Part shown: positions 31,631 to 39,616 of the stretch, piece after piece
Layout of the letters: the number at the start of each line of letters is the position of its first letter
Position numbering within the stretch: position 1 is the stretch's first letter
Virus record (IMG/VR): IMGVR_UViG_3300037475_000061
Location: 1-42,382 of that record
Reading direction: 5' to 3' (one strand)
Length of the DNA stretch: 42,382 bases
Origin: a virus
Notes under the pieces: model-generated
Told to the model about the DNA's origin: nothing
Seen by the model: the letters and a program-made list of their open reading frames with translations, nothing else
Database searches by the model: none
Position numbers and translations under genes: made by a program

Positions 31631-31658
31631 GTTATACCTTGTGGCTTCGCCGTGTCAA
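31631..31658 (-). promoter_or_regulatory. strong sigma70-like promoter, minus strand
   Basis: On the minus strand a perfect -35 box TTGACA (31658-31653) is followed after 16 bases by TATAAC (31636-31631), five of six matches to the -10 consensus. It sits in the 73-base gap between the M48-like gene and the decoration gene, just ahead of an AAGGAG-led start. It would drive decoration, glycosyltransferase, scaffold and coat genes strongly. Confidence 0.8.
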
Positions 31659-31665
31659 ATATCCA

Positions 31666-32127
31666 TTACGAGTGGTTTTCAATCAGGCGCGCGATGCGCT
31701 CGGCGGTCGGCGGGTGCAGGCGGCTTTTCCCGTCGGCAAAACGCGCAAACGCGCGGGCAAGGTCGGCGGCGTAGCCCATTTCCAGCACGAAGCGGTCGGC
31801 GATAAATTCCTGCGCGCGGCAATATGCAAAAATCCCGAACGGCCACACGAGCAATCGAAGGATGCGCTTTTCGGCGTGGAAGAGTTTGCAGTGCGCCGCC
31901 TCGTGGAGCAGGAACGCCTGCTGCTCGCGCGCCGGGAACTTGAAAAAATCCGGGCGCACGACGATTTTCTTGCGCCACAAAAATCCCTGAGAATCGACGA
32001 TCGGCTTCCTGTCTCCCCACGGGTATTTCGATTCAGGATCGTAGCGAACCGGGATGCCGAGGCACTTCCCGGTCGCAGTCCCACGGGTATCCGTCCTCGT
32101 CGTCTGATTCGGTGGCGTCGGGTTCAT
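31666..32127 (-). CDS. M48-like zinc metallopeptidase
   Basis: 153 residues. HEAAH (75-79) is the zinc-binding helix, E107 in QEFIADRF (ExxxD, 107-111) supplies the third ligand, and the end HPPTAERIARL fits the C-terminal motif of Ste24/HtpX (M48) peptidases. A hydrophobic stretch (ILRLLVWPFGIFAY, 89-102) lies between the two motifs, as in membrane-associated members, but the protein is far shorter than HtpX (about 290 residues). Placed between portal-side and capsid genes, it might process head proteins or be delivered with the particle. No phage prohead-protease family signature is present otherwise. Confidence 0.8.
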   Translation of the reverse strand: MNPTPPNQTTRTDTRGTATGKCLGIPVRYDPESKYPWGDRKPIVDSQGFLWRKKIVVRPDFFKFPAREQQAFLLHEAAHCKLFHAEKRILRLLVWPFGIFAYCRAQEFIADRFVLEMGYAADLARAFARFADGKSRLHPPTAERIARLIENHS

Positions 32128-32136
32128 GGTCGGGCA

Positions 32137-32490
32137 TCAGAACCCGATGCCCGGCGAGAGGTCGATGACCGTATTGCCGCCCGTCGCAAGCCCGCCAAAG
32201 TAGGTCGGGCCGCTGAAGGTGAAGGTCTGGATCGCGCCGTGCGGGATGGGCACGACGTTCTGCCGCTGGCTTAGCGGCTGCGGCGAGCCGACCAGCGGAA
32301 TAATCGCGGTGTTGACCACCGCGGAAGTCGGCCCGTACGCGAGATAGGCGTCCTGCGTCGTCGAGCGGTTGTAGACGAGAGCCGACCAATCGCCGGTCAG
32401 GTTTATCAAGGTCGCCGACGGGGCGGTGTCGGAGGCGAGCAGGGCGACCGCGGGGCCGGCGGGCCGGAAGGGGGATTGAAAATCAGACAT
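32137..32490 (-). CDS. small virion protein, 117 aa
   Basis: ATG 32490 follows AAAGGAG. The product is beta-rich (SATLINLTGDWSALVYNRS, QDAYLAYGPTSAVVNTAIIP, GAIQTFTFSGPTYFGG) and small, resembling a single-domain stopper, decoration or head-fibre protein. Its start (FQSPFRPAGPAV) has a faint likeness to the leader motif of the neighbouring virion proteins. It follows the portal gene. Function unknown. Confidence 0.68.
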   Translation of the reverse strand: MSDFQSPFRPAGPAVALLASDTAPSATLINLTGDWSALVYNRSTTQDAYLAYGPTSAVVNTAIIPLVGSPQPLSQRQNVVPIPHGAIQTFTFSGPTYFGGLATGGNTVIDLSPGIGF

Positions 32491-32501
32491 GGTGTTCTCC
32501 T

Positions 32502-34682
32502 TTATCCTCGCGGGGGTCCGGTCTGGTCAGCGCCGGGCAATCCGGGCGGACCCTGCACGGTCTTGGGACCGGACGGTTGTCCGCCCACGCGCGGGCTTCC
32601 CGCCATTCCGGGCGGACCTGCACCTGGCGCACCCGGCTGACCCTGCTGCTGGCCCATCTGTTTCTGCATTTTCGCCTGCATCGCCATCGTGTGCGCCGCA
32701 ATGTGCGCACGATACTTGCCCTGGGTGTCGCCGGTCAACCGCGCGCCCGACATATGGACCTGCAAATGCTGCGCATCGTCGTCCGCCTCGTGGATCTGCA
32801 CGGGCAGGTTGTTGTGCATCATCTCGTTCTCGATGTTGGGGTCCACCGTGTAGAGATTGCGCTCGTCGATGAGTATGCGTGGTGCCAACTCGGGGCCGAA
32901 CAGTTTCTCGACCTGCAGTTCGAGGATAGGGGTGACATCGAGCTTGCGGCCGTTCAACTGCTGCGGCGGCACCCCGCGCAGTACGTTCATGAACGCGATC
33001 TGCTGCTGCATCATCTGCTGGCCCTGCACGATCGCGGTGCCGCACCACTGGAAGCGGAAGCGTTCGTCGAACTGCTGCGGATTGACTTCGGTCATCTTCG
33101 CCTTGACGCCGATCTCGCCGCGCGTGACGACGAGCAGATCCGTCGTCCTGAACTGCCGCTCGTATTCGAACAGCCGCTCGGCAATCGGGGTCAATATGAC
33201 TTCCTCATACCGCTCGGCGTTGTCCATGATGTTCGTCATCTGGTCCTGCTGCATCTGCTGCATCAACTGGTTGTTCTTGCGCCCCTGCGGCATGCGCCCC
33301 AGCATCAACTCGTTGACATCCATCGACTCGCGAATCTGCAGCTTGATCGCCTCGCACAGTTGGATCGAATCCTTGTAGAGTTGCGGGGAGGTCAGGGGCT
33401 TCACCTTGTTGGGGTCCACCGGCCAGATCGCGGCCAAGCCCATCACCATCGAACTCCACGTCGGGTTCGCGAGCGGGTCGATCGCCCATATCGGCAAGAG
33501 CGAATACATCGCGGAATCCTGCCCCATGTTCCAGTAGTCGTTCAGGTTCCACTGCAGGAATTTGACCGGCTCGATTTTCGAGCGGCCCTTGAACGATCCC
33601 GTGATACGGTCGGCGGGTGCTGACACGATCGGGCGCTTGCCGCCCCACTGCGGCGCTTTCACGATACCGAGGATGCGCGTGCCGCTGCCGTAATACACGT
33701 AGGCGAGGCGCTTGACTTTGCCTTCGTCCTCGTCGAATTCGAGTTCGGTGTGCGCCTCGTAACACAGCAGGTACTTGAACGTGCCGTCGGTCTTGACCCC
33801 CGCATCGTTGGCGCGGTTCTTGGGCGGCGTCTGCTTCGACATCGAAGTGTCCTTCGATGCGCCCTCAAGCGTTTTCCACAACTCCTCGACGGTTTCGTTC
33901 TCTTCGAGTTCGAACACGCCCTCATCGACCAGCATTTCGACTTTCGCTTTCGACATGCGTAGCCGTATGCACGAGGCTTCGGATTTTTCGATGTCGTTGC
34001 AGGTCGGCGGGATGACGGCTAGATCCTCGTCGGCGAAATCGACGATTTCCGGCCCCTCTTCGACGACATCGGATTCCTCGGTCGCGTCCTCCTCTTCGCC
34101 CGGATCGACGAGCGGGGTCTCCTCGCCGTCGGCGGTTTCGAGCGCTGGGTTGCGCTTGATCAATTCCGTGATGCGCCGGTAGGATTTCGTCCAGTCGATG
34201 TAGAGGTTCCACTGCCCGGTCACATCCCCCGCCACCAGATCCGAGCGCACGACTTCTTTCAGGCGTGTGGCCCGGATGTCGTGTTCGAGGAGTGCCAGTT
34301 GCGCGTACGGCGTCTCGTCGGAGGCGCCGACCGCTTCGACGTGGCGGGTTTTGGACGGGAATAACTGTTTCAGCGTGCGCTTGGCCCGCGCGTTGACGCA
34401 ATCGCGCACGGCAGGCACGTAGCACTGCGAGTTGCCGGAATACTGCTGGTTGGTATCGGGAATCGCGTTGTAGATATTCCAGAATTCCGCGATGTCGTCG
34501 GCGCGTTCCTGCTGGTTGTCGTACTGCTTTTTCAGCCGATCGTAGAGTTTTTCCGCCGTCTTGTAGGCTTCGGACTCTTTATCGCCGGCAAAATTTTCGG
34601 TTTTCTCGCCGGATTCGAGTGCGCCCGGCGCGGCCAGAGAATTGACCTCGGACGCCGGCGCGCTTTCATCTTTGCGCGCCAT
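32502..34682 (-). CDS. portal protein
   Basis: 726 residues, ATG 34682 with AGGGGA upstream. The pattern fits large podovirus portals: N-terminal KLYDRLKKQYDNQQERADDI, a core with VGASDETPYAQLALLEHDIR, LVAGDVTGQWNLYIDWTKSY, an acidic loop rich in Glu/Asp (about 180-215), the barrel side NDYWNMGQDSAMYSLLPIWA, and GRMPQGRKNNQLMQQMQQDQ in the stem-proximal helix. The C-terminal 120 residues are Gln/Gly/Pro-rich. Size and position next to large terminase and head genes are as expected. It forms the dodecameric DNA entry vertex. Confidence 0.88.
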   Translation of the reverse strand: MARKDESAPASEVNSLAAPGALESGEKTENFAGDKESEAYKTAEKLYDRLKKQYDNQQERADDIAEFWNIYNAIPDTNQQYSGNSQCYVPAVRDCVNARAKRTLKQLFPSKTRHVEAVGASDETPYAQLALLEHDIRATRLKEVVRSDLVAGDVTGQWNLYIDWTKSYRRITELIKRNPALETADGEETPLVDPGEEEDATEESDVVEEGPEIVDFADEDLAVIPPTCNDIEKSEASCIRLRMSKAKVEMLVDEGVFELEENETVEELWKTLEGASKDTSMSKQTPPKNRANDAGVKTDGTFKYLLCYEAHTELEFDEDEGKVKRLAYVYYGSGTRILGIVKAPQWGGKRPIVSAPADRITGSFKGRSKIEPVKFLQWNLNDYWNMGQDSAMYSLLPIWAIDPLANPTWSSMVMGLAAIWPVDPNKVKPLTSPQLYKDSIQLCEAIKLQIRESMDVNELMLGRMPQGRKNNQLMQQMQQDQMTNIMDNAERYEEVILTPIAERLFEYERQFRTTDLLVVTRGEIGVKAKMTEVNPQQFDERFRFQWCGTAIVQGQQMMQQQIAFMNVLRGVPPQQLNGRKLDVTPILELQVEKLFGPELAPRILIDERNLYTVDPNIENEMMHNNLPVQIHEADDDAQHLQVHMSGARLTGDTQGKYRAHIAAHTMAMQAKMQKQMGQQQGQPGAPGAGPPGMAGSPRVGGQPSGPKTVQGPPGLPGADQTGPPRG

Positions 34683-34692
34683 CGTGTTCCCC

Positions 34693-34848
34693 TTAGATGC
34701 GGACGCCTTTCAGACGCTTCGCCGCACCGCCCTTGGGCAGCACGCGGATTTTGTTGTCCACTTCGGGCTTCTTCGGCGTGACGCCGTAGAGTCCGCCGCC
34801 GTTTTTCGGCACGACGGTTTTCAAATCGCCCTTTTTCTTTTTCTTCAC
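34693..34848 (-). CDS. small basic virion-module protein, 51 aa, GTG start
   Basis: GTG 34848 opens 51 codons just after the stop of the preceding mini-gene (34851). The product is very basic (VKKKKKGDLKTVVPKNGG at the start) and ends KRLKGVRI, nearly the same octapeptide as the end of the scaffold (KRLEGVSI). No ribosome-binding site stands out, so translation may be coupled. The shared tail suggests a capsid-shell or scaffold-site binder. No family recognised. Confidence 0.55.
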   Translation of the reverse strand: MKKKKKGDLKTVVPKNGGGLYGVTPKKPEVDNKIRVLPKGGAAKRLKGVRI

Positions 34849-34850
34849 GT

Positions 34851-35021
34851 TCAGCGCAGGGATTTACGGCCCATGATCTGCTCGCGCATCGGGCCGCCGG
34901 TCAGCTTGTCGCCGACTTTCTGCGTGGATGCGCCGGTCGCGCCGCCGAACTGCTTGGATTTGTAAAAGTCCACCGGGTTCTGGTTGGGGCTTTTTTTCGC
35001 ATGGGTTTTGCTGATAGCCAT
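34851..35021 (-). CDS. small basic protein, 56 aa
   Basis: ATG 35021 overlaps the large-terminase stop (TGATG) and follows AAGGAG eight or nine bases upstream. It is a basic 56-residue protein (MAISKTHAKKSPNQNPVDFY start, KSKQFGGATGASTQKVG middle) without membrane segments. Good ribosome-binding site and coupling support a real gene. Possibly a head-completion or packaging accessory; not recognised. Confidence 0.65.
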   Translation of the reverse strand: MAISKTHAKKSPNQNPVDFYKSKQFGGATGASTQKVGDKLTGGPMREQIMGRKSLR

Positions 35022-37030
35022 CAGTTTCTCCTTGGCAGGGCGGTCATGTAGCGGGCGCCGGTGGCGTTGTTCGCATAATTCGCCGTTTCCTCCCCCCTGT
35101 CAAGAGTTCGGGACAGTGCTGCGATGGTGGTTTCGAGGGCTTCGGCCATGAGACGCGGCACGCCGGGCTCGGGCTCGTGCGACTGCTTTCCGCCGGTCGA
35201 TACCGGGTATTTGTAGCCCATCGCGAGCGCGTTTAATACCGTGGGCGCGTCCTTCGATACGGTCAGGAGACGCCGGTCGCGGATGGTGGTTCGCACGAGA
35301 TCCGCGAGTGCGCCGCGGGCGACCGAGATGTGTTCGCCGCGCCAGGCCATGAGGCGCTGGTTACGCAAGGCGGCAACGAGCGGGATGCGACTCCACGCAT
35401 CGTGCAGTTCCGCCGGCACATAGGCTTCAAAGATCGCACGCGGGAAGTCGGATCTGAGTTCCGCGCAGATCGCGGTGACGGCATCGACGGTGGGGCCGAC
35501 CTTCACCTGGTCGCGGAACACCGACCAGTGGCGGGCGTTCTTGATGAGGGCCGCGCACACGGTTTCGTTGGCCGACGCATTCCACGCGAGATAGATGGTC
35601 TCGCCGCGGGCGGGCTCGGGGGCGGGCCCGACGTTGGCCTCGCCAAAATCCTCGTACACGGGGGAGCCTGCGAACATGCGCAGAGAATAGGCCAGCGCAT
35701 TCAAGATGTCACGCTTGCCGGCGGGGAAATTCTGGATTTCGGCCACCAGTTGCCCGTGCATGCCCTTGCCGCCCACGAGCAGGATGTCGCCGGCCGCAAA
35801 AAAGGGCTGCAGGCCCATGATGAACTGGTCCTTGCTGCGGTCCTGCGGGGCGTTCAATGCGCGGATCGTCAGGTGCAAATCGCGCCGGATCATCTCGTGG
35901 CGCAGCGGCTGCAGCAGGTATTCGTCGAGCGAATTTTTTTCGATGCCGATTTCGGCGCAGTGGTGGCGCGCGGCGGTGGTGAAGATGTCGTTGCGGGTTT
36001 CGTCCGGCTTCCAGAAGTGGCCGGCGGACTCGTGGACGATGAACTTGTGCGCGAGGCGCGAGACCACCACTTTTCCGACGCGATCGGAGGTGGTGGGGTT
36101 GGCGGTGCGCGACGGGTCGTAGATCGCCACGCGCGGGAGCCACGCGGCGGGGGCCACGTCGATCGCCTTGATCATGTCGTCGGCAAAGGGCTTGCTCGCC
36201 GCGTCATCGACCGAGAGCATGTATTCCTGCTGGAACTGGCGCAGCATGCCGGCGCGGGTAAAGCGGTCGCGCTCGGCGCGTATCCAGGAGATCGGGTAGC
36301 GCGACGGCCACGCCGAGACGGTCAACGGGCTGTCCAAGTCGCCGTTCGCGATCGGGAAGGACGCGCACAGCCAGTCGGGGTTGGAGCGCAGCCGCGTGAC
36401 GAGGCAATCGGCCGCGCGCGGGGTTTGCGTGACGCGCACCTTGCGCCGCACCTTGTCCAGCGCCGGCAGCACTTCGCGGTAGAGTTTTCGCATGGTCGCA
36501 TCAACGGCGGAGGAGTCGCGGACGCGCTCCAGGTTTTCCACGTCGTCCAAGTAGGCGCGATCGGGACGGCGGTCGTGGTGTTTGAATCCGGTGATCTCCT
36601 GCTCCCAGCCCGCCGCCTCGATCAGGGCGCCCGAGCGGAACCAGATTTTATTTTCGATCGGCTTTTTCGCGAGCGGCTCGCCGAATATCTGGCGCAACTT
36701 GATATTCGTTTTCGCCTCGTGCGAGATCGCCTCGATTTTCTGGCAGGCTTTCGCGTAGGTTTCGCCGAACACCACCGCGTACGCAAAATTCCCGAACGCG
36801 GCTTCCATCAGCAGGAACTCCTCCGACAGCGTGGTTTTCGCGCCCTCACGGAACACTTCGATCATCACGAATTCATCGCCGCAGCGCCACAGGTCGCAGA
36901 TGGTGACGTGGAAATCCGGCGACTCGTTCTCGTGCCGGTGGTTGAATAGGACCGCGGAACCGAGTGCGCGATCTTCCGAGATCGCCGCCAGCATCGTTTT
37001 GGCGCCGGGGCCGGCGCCCGACTGGATCAT
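35021..37030 (-). CDS. terminase large subunit
   Basis: 669 residues from ATG 37030 (ATGA overlap with the small gene above); the frame extends further upstream but that part is Arg-rich filler. Walker A appears as FREGAKTTLSE (60-70), Walker B as RAYLDDVEN (158-166). The RNase H-like nuclease has D305 (AIYDPSRTANP), E364 (IGIEKNSLDEYLL) and D441 (GKRDILNALAYSL). A further 215-residue C-terminal extension after the nuclease is longer than in most terminases. It packages DNA through the portal. The small subunit is not adjacent. Confidence 0.88.
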   Translation of the reverse strand: MIQSGAGPGAKTMLAAISEDRALGSAVLFNHRHENESPDFHVTICDLWRCGDEFVMIEVFREGAKTTLSEEFLLMEAAFGNFAYAVVFGETYAKACQKIEAISHEAKTNIKLRQIFGEPLAKKPIENKIWFRSGALIEAAGWEQEITGFKHHDRRPDRAYLDDVENLERVRDSSAVDATMRKLYREVLPALDKVRRKVRVTQTPRAADCLVTRLRSNPDWLCASFPIANGDLDSPLTVSAWPSRYPISWIRAERDRFTRAGMLRQFQQEYMLSVDDAASKPFADDMIKAIDVAPAAWLPRVAIYDPSRTANPTTSDRVGKVVVSRLAHKFIVHESAGHFWKPDETRNDIFTTAARHHCAEIGIEKNSLDEYLLQPLRHEMIRRDLHLTIRALNAPQDRSKDQFIMGLQPFFAAGDILLVGGKGMHGQLVAEIQNFPAGKRDILNALAYSLRMFAGSPVYEDFGEANVGPAPEPARGETIYLAWNASANETVCAALIKNARHWSVFRDQVKVGPTVDAVTAICAELRSDFPRAIFEAYVPAELHDAWSRIPLVAALRNQRLMAWRGEHISVARGALADLVRTTIRDRRLLTVSKDAPTVLNALAMGYKYPVSTGGKQSHEPEPGVPRLMAEALETTIAALSRTLDRGEETANYANNATGARYMTALPRRN

Positions 37031-37215
37031 CGGCTCTTTCGACGCGTCGCGTTCGATTCGCGGATCGCCGCCAGTGTCGTCTCGCGGAACTCGGGGTCTT
37101 TCCACAGCATGCGCATGTTTTCTGCGCGCTTGTTGACGGTATTTTGCGGCAGTTTCGTAAATTCGCGCAGCCCGCAGAGCGTCACATTGCGCGGTTTCAG
37201 GTCGGACAATTTCAT
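37027..37215 (-). CDS. small protein with NUMOD3-like motif, 62 aa
   Basis: ATG 37215 overlaps the E1-beta stop, and the stop overlaps the large-terminase start (both ATGA). The middle reads NTVNKRAENMRMLWKDPEFR, resembling the short DNA-contact repeat (NUMOD3-like, with LWxDPEFR) found in phage homing endonucleases and in small terminase-linked proteins. It is basic overall. Candidate DNA-binding accessory of packaging or a remnant of a mobile nuclease. Confidence 0.65.
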   Translation of the reverse strand: MKLSDLKPRNVTLCGLREFTKLPQNTVNKRAENMRMLWKDPEFRETTLAAIRESNATRRKSR

Positions 37216-37781
37216 GTCGACCCGTAGCTGTCGGCGTATTCGATGAGCAACGTCGAGCGCGCATCGGGGCGCGTCAACGCGCGGCGGTAGGCCGGCACGA
37301 TGTCGCAGGCGTGGGTCAACTCCTGCACGACCACCGAGGAGAGCATCGCGCGCATCGCGTGGGTAAAGTCGCCGCGGTGCTGATGCTGGGGGTCGAGCGG
37401 CACGACACTGCCGACCGCCGTTCGCACGATCACGCGCGGCCGATAACCGCCGCCCGACATGGCGCAAATCTTGTCGAGATGGTTCACCAGTTGATTGACC
37501 GCACAGAGCAGGAAATTAAACCGGGGATAGATCGAGACCACCGTGTAGCCCATCATCGCAAGCCCGATCGACTGCCCCATCTGCATCTCTTCGGCGACCG
37601 GCAACTCAATCCGTTTTTCGAGCGGCACGCCTTCGAGCGTGCCGTACATCGCGGTGCCCGGATAGCGCACCGCCTGGCCGACAAAGAGCGTGTCGCGGTC
37701 CACCCCCAGCATCGTCATCGCGCGGGTCAATTCGGCAAAATGCGTCGACTCAGAAATTGATGCGGGTGCCTGATCCGGCAT
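37212..37781 (-). CDS. TPP-dependent dehydrogenase E1-beta-like / transketolase PYR domain
   Basis: 189 residues. RYPGTAMYGTLEGVPLEKRI, then ELPVAEEMQMGQSIGLAMMG with E64 as the cofactor-activating glutamate, then FNFLLCAVNQLVNHLDKICA and MSGGGYRPRVIVRT follow the E1-beta (alpha-keto acid dehydrogenase) pyrimidine-binding domain closely. The usual C-terminal domain (another 130 residues) is absent, so it is a half-length beta subunit. It overlaps the E1-alpha-like gene by 32 bases, implying a heteromeric enzyme. The substrate is unknown; possibilities include a decarboxylation or a two-carbon transfer. Confidence 0.82.
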   Translation of the reverse strand: MPDQAPASISESTHFAELTRAMTMLGVDRDTLFVGQAVRYPGTAMYGTLEGVPLEKRIELPVAEEMQMGQSIGLAMMGYTVVSIYPRFNFLLCAVNQLVNHLDKICAMSGGGYRPRVIVRTAVGSVVPLDPQHQHRGDFTHAMRAMLSSVVVQELTHACDIVPAYRRALTRPDARSTLLIEYADSYGST

Positions 37782-38346
37782 GCGGATACCTCGATTCGTA
37801 GTGGTAGGACACCAGTTCGTGCGGCGTGTCGCTCATGCCCGGCAGCGTCTCGCCCCACGCATCCCTGGTCGGCGTGCAGACCGACAACCCGTTGTCCTCG
37901 ACCACCCACCGGATGTTGAGCATATGCCCCGAGGCGTAGCGCATGCACTCATCGAACATCCCCGTCTTGGCCGTCATGTCGCCCACGAAGCAATGCACCC
38001 GCGCCGCCTCCCCGCGCCGCTTCATCCCCATCGCCAGCCCCACCGCAATGGGCAAAATACCGCCGACTATCGCCGAGGAAACGATCCTGTGCGACGGAAA
38101 ACACAGCGCAATCGACCCGCCGGCCAGTATCCGCGACCGCAATATTTCCGGCGGCACTCCCTTCAACAGGCATTTCAGGTGACTTCTCCATGAGCAACAA
38201 ACCCAATCTTCATTACTGATTTTTTTAAAAACCTCGATGAGTTGAAACTCGTTCCCGCTTTCCAGATGAATTGGTGCGCGTATTTTTCCTGAGTTGAAAA
38301 GTTCGGCTATTTCATTTTCAAAGTCAGTCAATTCAGAGGCATTCAA
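37750..38346 (-). CDS. TPP-dependent dehydrogenase E1-alpha-like subunit, TTG start
   Basis: 198 residues if started at TTG 38346, which overlaps the HNH stop (TTGA) eight bases after AAAAGG. PIHLESGNEFQLIEVF, then VCCSWRSHLKCLLKGVP, match the N-terminal region of E1-alpha; SSAIVGGILPIAVGLAMGMK and V-GDM-TAKTGMFDEC, ending VVEDNG, give the TPP/magnesium motif GD-x(28)-N (G122, D123, N152). The C-terminal 120 residues of normal E1-alpha are missing, but the cofactor site is intact. Together with the beta gene it resembles a minimal split transketolase/E1. Terminal truncation may be natural for phage versions. Confidence 0.8.
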   Translation of the reverse strand: MNASELTDFENEIAELFNSGKIRAPIHLESGNEFQLIEVFKKISNEDWVCCSWRSHLKCLLKGVPPEILRSRILAGGSIALCFPSHRIVSSAIVGGILPIAVGLAMGMKRRGEAARVHCFVGDMTAKTGMFDECMRYASGHMLNIRWVVEDNGLSVCTPTRDAWGETLPGMSDTPHELVSYHYESRYPHAGSGTRINF

Positions 38347-38843
38347 ACCGAGTACCTTTTCATGTAGGCGGCTATGGCTTCTATTTCCGAAATAAGAGAG
38401 TCCCGCTTGATCGCGTTGCAGCGCCAGCAAATTATCCCAATGTTACCCCGAACGTATCCGAGCGCAGGATTTATGCGATCGAGTGACGGCGTGTTTGGTT
38501 TCGGCCTTCCCTTGTTGTCCTGCATCGAATAGTCAAACGGAATAGAACAACATTCGCAAGCATCGGGACGAAGTCCTCCTATCTCAAAAAGATAATCGAG
38601 GTCGAATTCAACTCCTCGATCTATTGCGCGTTTCTGAGCCTGATACACGAGACGACGAAGCCGATGCTTTTCCCTGTATCTCCGGGCAGACGCCTTTGCC
38701 ATGAGTTTTACTGCGGGATCTTTTCTGCGACCCCTCTGGTAGTTCCTGACACGCTCTTTCTGAACTTCGGTTTTCCCGTTTTTGAGATACCACCGACGGT
38801 AATGCTCCCGCTTCCTATCTAATTTTTCTGATTCGGTCAACAT
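38343..38843 (-). CDS. HNH endonuclease, first gene of the late block
   Basis: 166 residues. A basic helical half (EKLDRKREHYRRWYLKNGKT, ASARRYREKHRLRRLVYQAQ) is followed by the nuclease core: CECCSIPF, then TPSLDRINPALGYVRGNIGI with ICWRCNAIKRD. This is the phage HNH type where the SLDRI histidine/asparagine core lies between two Cys pairs. AT-rich compared with its neighbours. It ends on the start of the E1-alpha-like gene. As with the HNH at 8531, it abuts a metabolic gene, so a free-standing homing role is likely. Confidence 0.88.
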   Translation of the reverse strand: MLTESEKLDRKREHYRRWYLKNGKTEVQKERVRNYQRGRRKDPAVKLMAKASARRYREKHRLRRLVYQAQKRAIDRGVEFDLDYLFEIGGLRPDACECCSIPFDYSMQDNKGRPKPNTPSLDRINPALGYVRGNIGIICWRCNAIKRDSLISEIEAIAAYMKRYSV

Positions 38844-39092
38844 GCTGCGATACTATCAATAAAAAGGGAGGAGGGATAGAAATTTCGGGAGGGGGGTGAG
38901 CAAATTCTGCGGACCCCCGTCGGTGGGGGCCGGGTGGTCCCAGAGTTAGTGATCGCTCACACCGAATAACCCTACTCGCGTCACTTCGTATAACATGTAT
39001 TATGTAATATGTAACAATTGAATAGAATCATTGACTTACAGACTTATTGCCTATTCTGTACGCAATGTCGAGCAGCCAACCCATGTTCCTCC

Positions 39093-39101
39093 TGTGGATA
39101 A
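39093..39101 (-). promoter_or_regulatory. perfect DnaA box
   Basis: TGTGGATAA is the reverse complement of the consensus TTATCCACA. It is single, but lies about 80 bases from the AT-rich TATGTAA repeats in the largest non-coding region, so it may be part of a replication origin or of control by host DnaA. An identical nine-mer occurs by chance inside a coding region at 15130. Confidence 0.45.
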
Positions 39102-39220
39102 CTCTAGCACCGCAACTTGGCAGCACCGTGCGACGCTGGCGCGGTCTCTGGGTTAGAGCCGAAGGGCAGAAAGGGCGAAGTGAGCATTAACATTCAAGCT
39201 TCCTCACGCGCGCGTATAAG

Positions 39221-39261
39221 GTACATTGTACTTGACACACAGCCCCGCCCTACTAGATGAT
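39221..39261 (+). promoter_or_regulatory. promoter with overlapping palindromic operator
   Basis: The palindrome GTACATTGTAC (39221-39231, five-base arms) abuts a perfect -35 box TTGACA (39232-39237). Possible -10 elements are TAGATG after 16 bases or GATGAT after 18. A dimeric repressor at the palindrome would block polymerase. Candidate early rightward promoter. Confidence 0.5.
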
Positions 39262-39616
39262 GATTCCTGCGAGGGAATTTTGGCATCCGGTATGAAGCTT
39301 TGCGGCTCACATGGGCGACTGTGTGGGCCGTTTGCTTTGCTGGTCTACAGCGGTCCTATCTCTATCACGGCGGCAGCGATCATCTGCCGGGATGCCAGGC
39401 TCGCGCCCGTCAGTAAGTAGAGCCGTGTTTTCGGTGCCGTGGACTATCGGCAGCCTCGCGCCGGCAATGGGACTTCGAGCGCGTCGGGCTGGCCTCCGTT
39501 CGGTTGCCCGCTTGGGCCTCCGCACCGTCTCTCACTCCCGAGCCTGCATCCTATGCCGTGCCGCAATTTGCGTCAATCTGTGACGTTCTGCGTCACTTCA
39601 ATCGTATGACCTCGCC

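Noticed and set aside
35330-36949. 539-codon open frame on the plus strand, antisense to the large terminase
   Set aside because: His/Arg/Gly/Val-rich mirror of a high-GC gene; the terminase on the other strand has clear motifs and coupled neighbours.
38911-38931. GC hairpin as an intrinsic terminator
   Set aside because: Neither strand has a T run after the stem.
39226-39583. two small plus-strand frames in the intergenic control region
   Set aside because: No ribosome-binding site, Arg/Ala-rich or Cys-scattered composition and mutual overlap; not called as genes.
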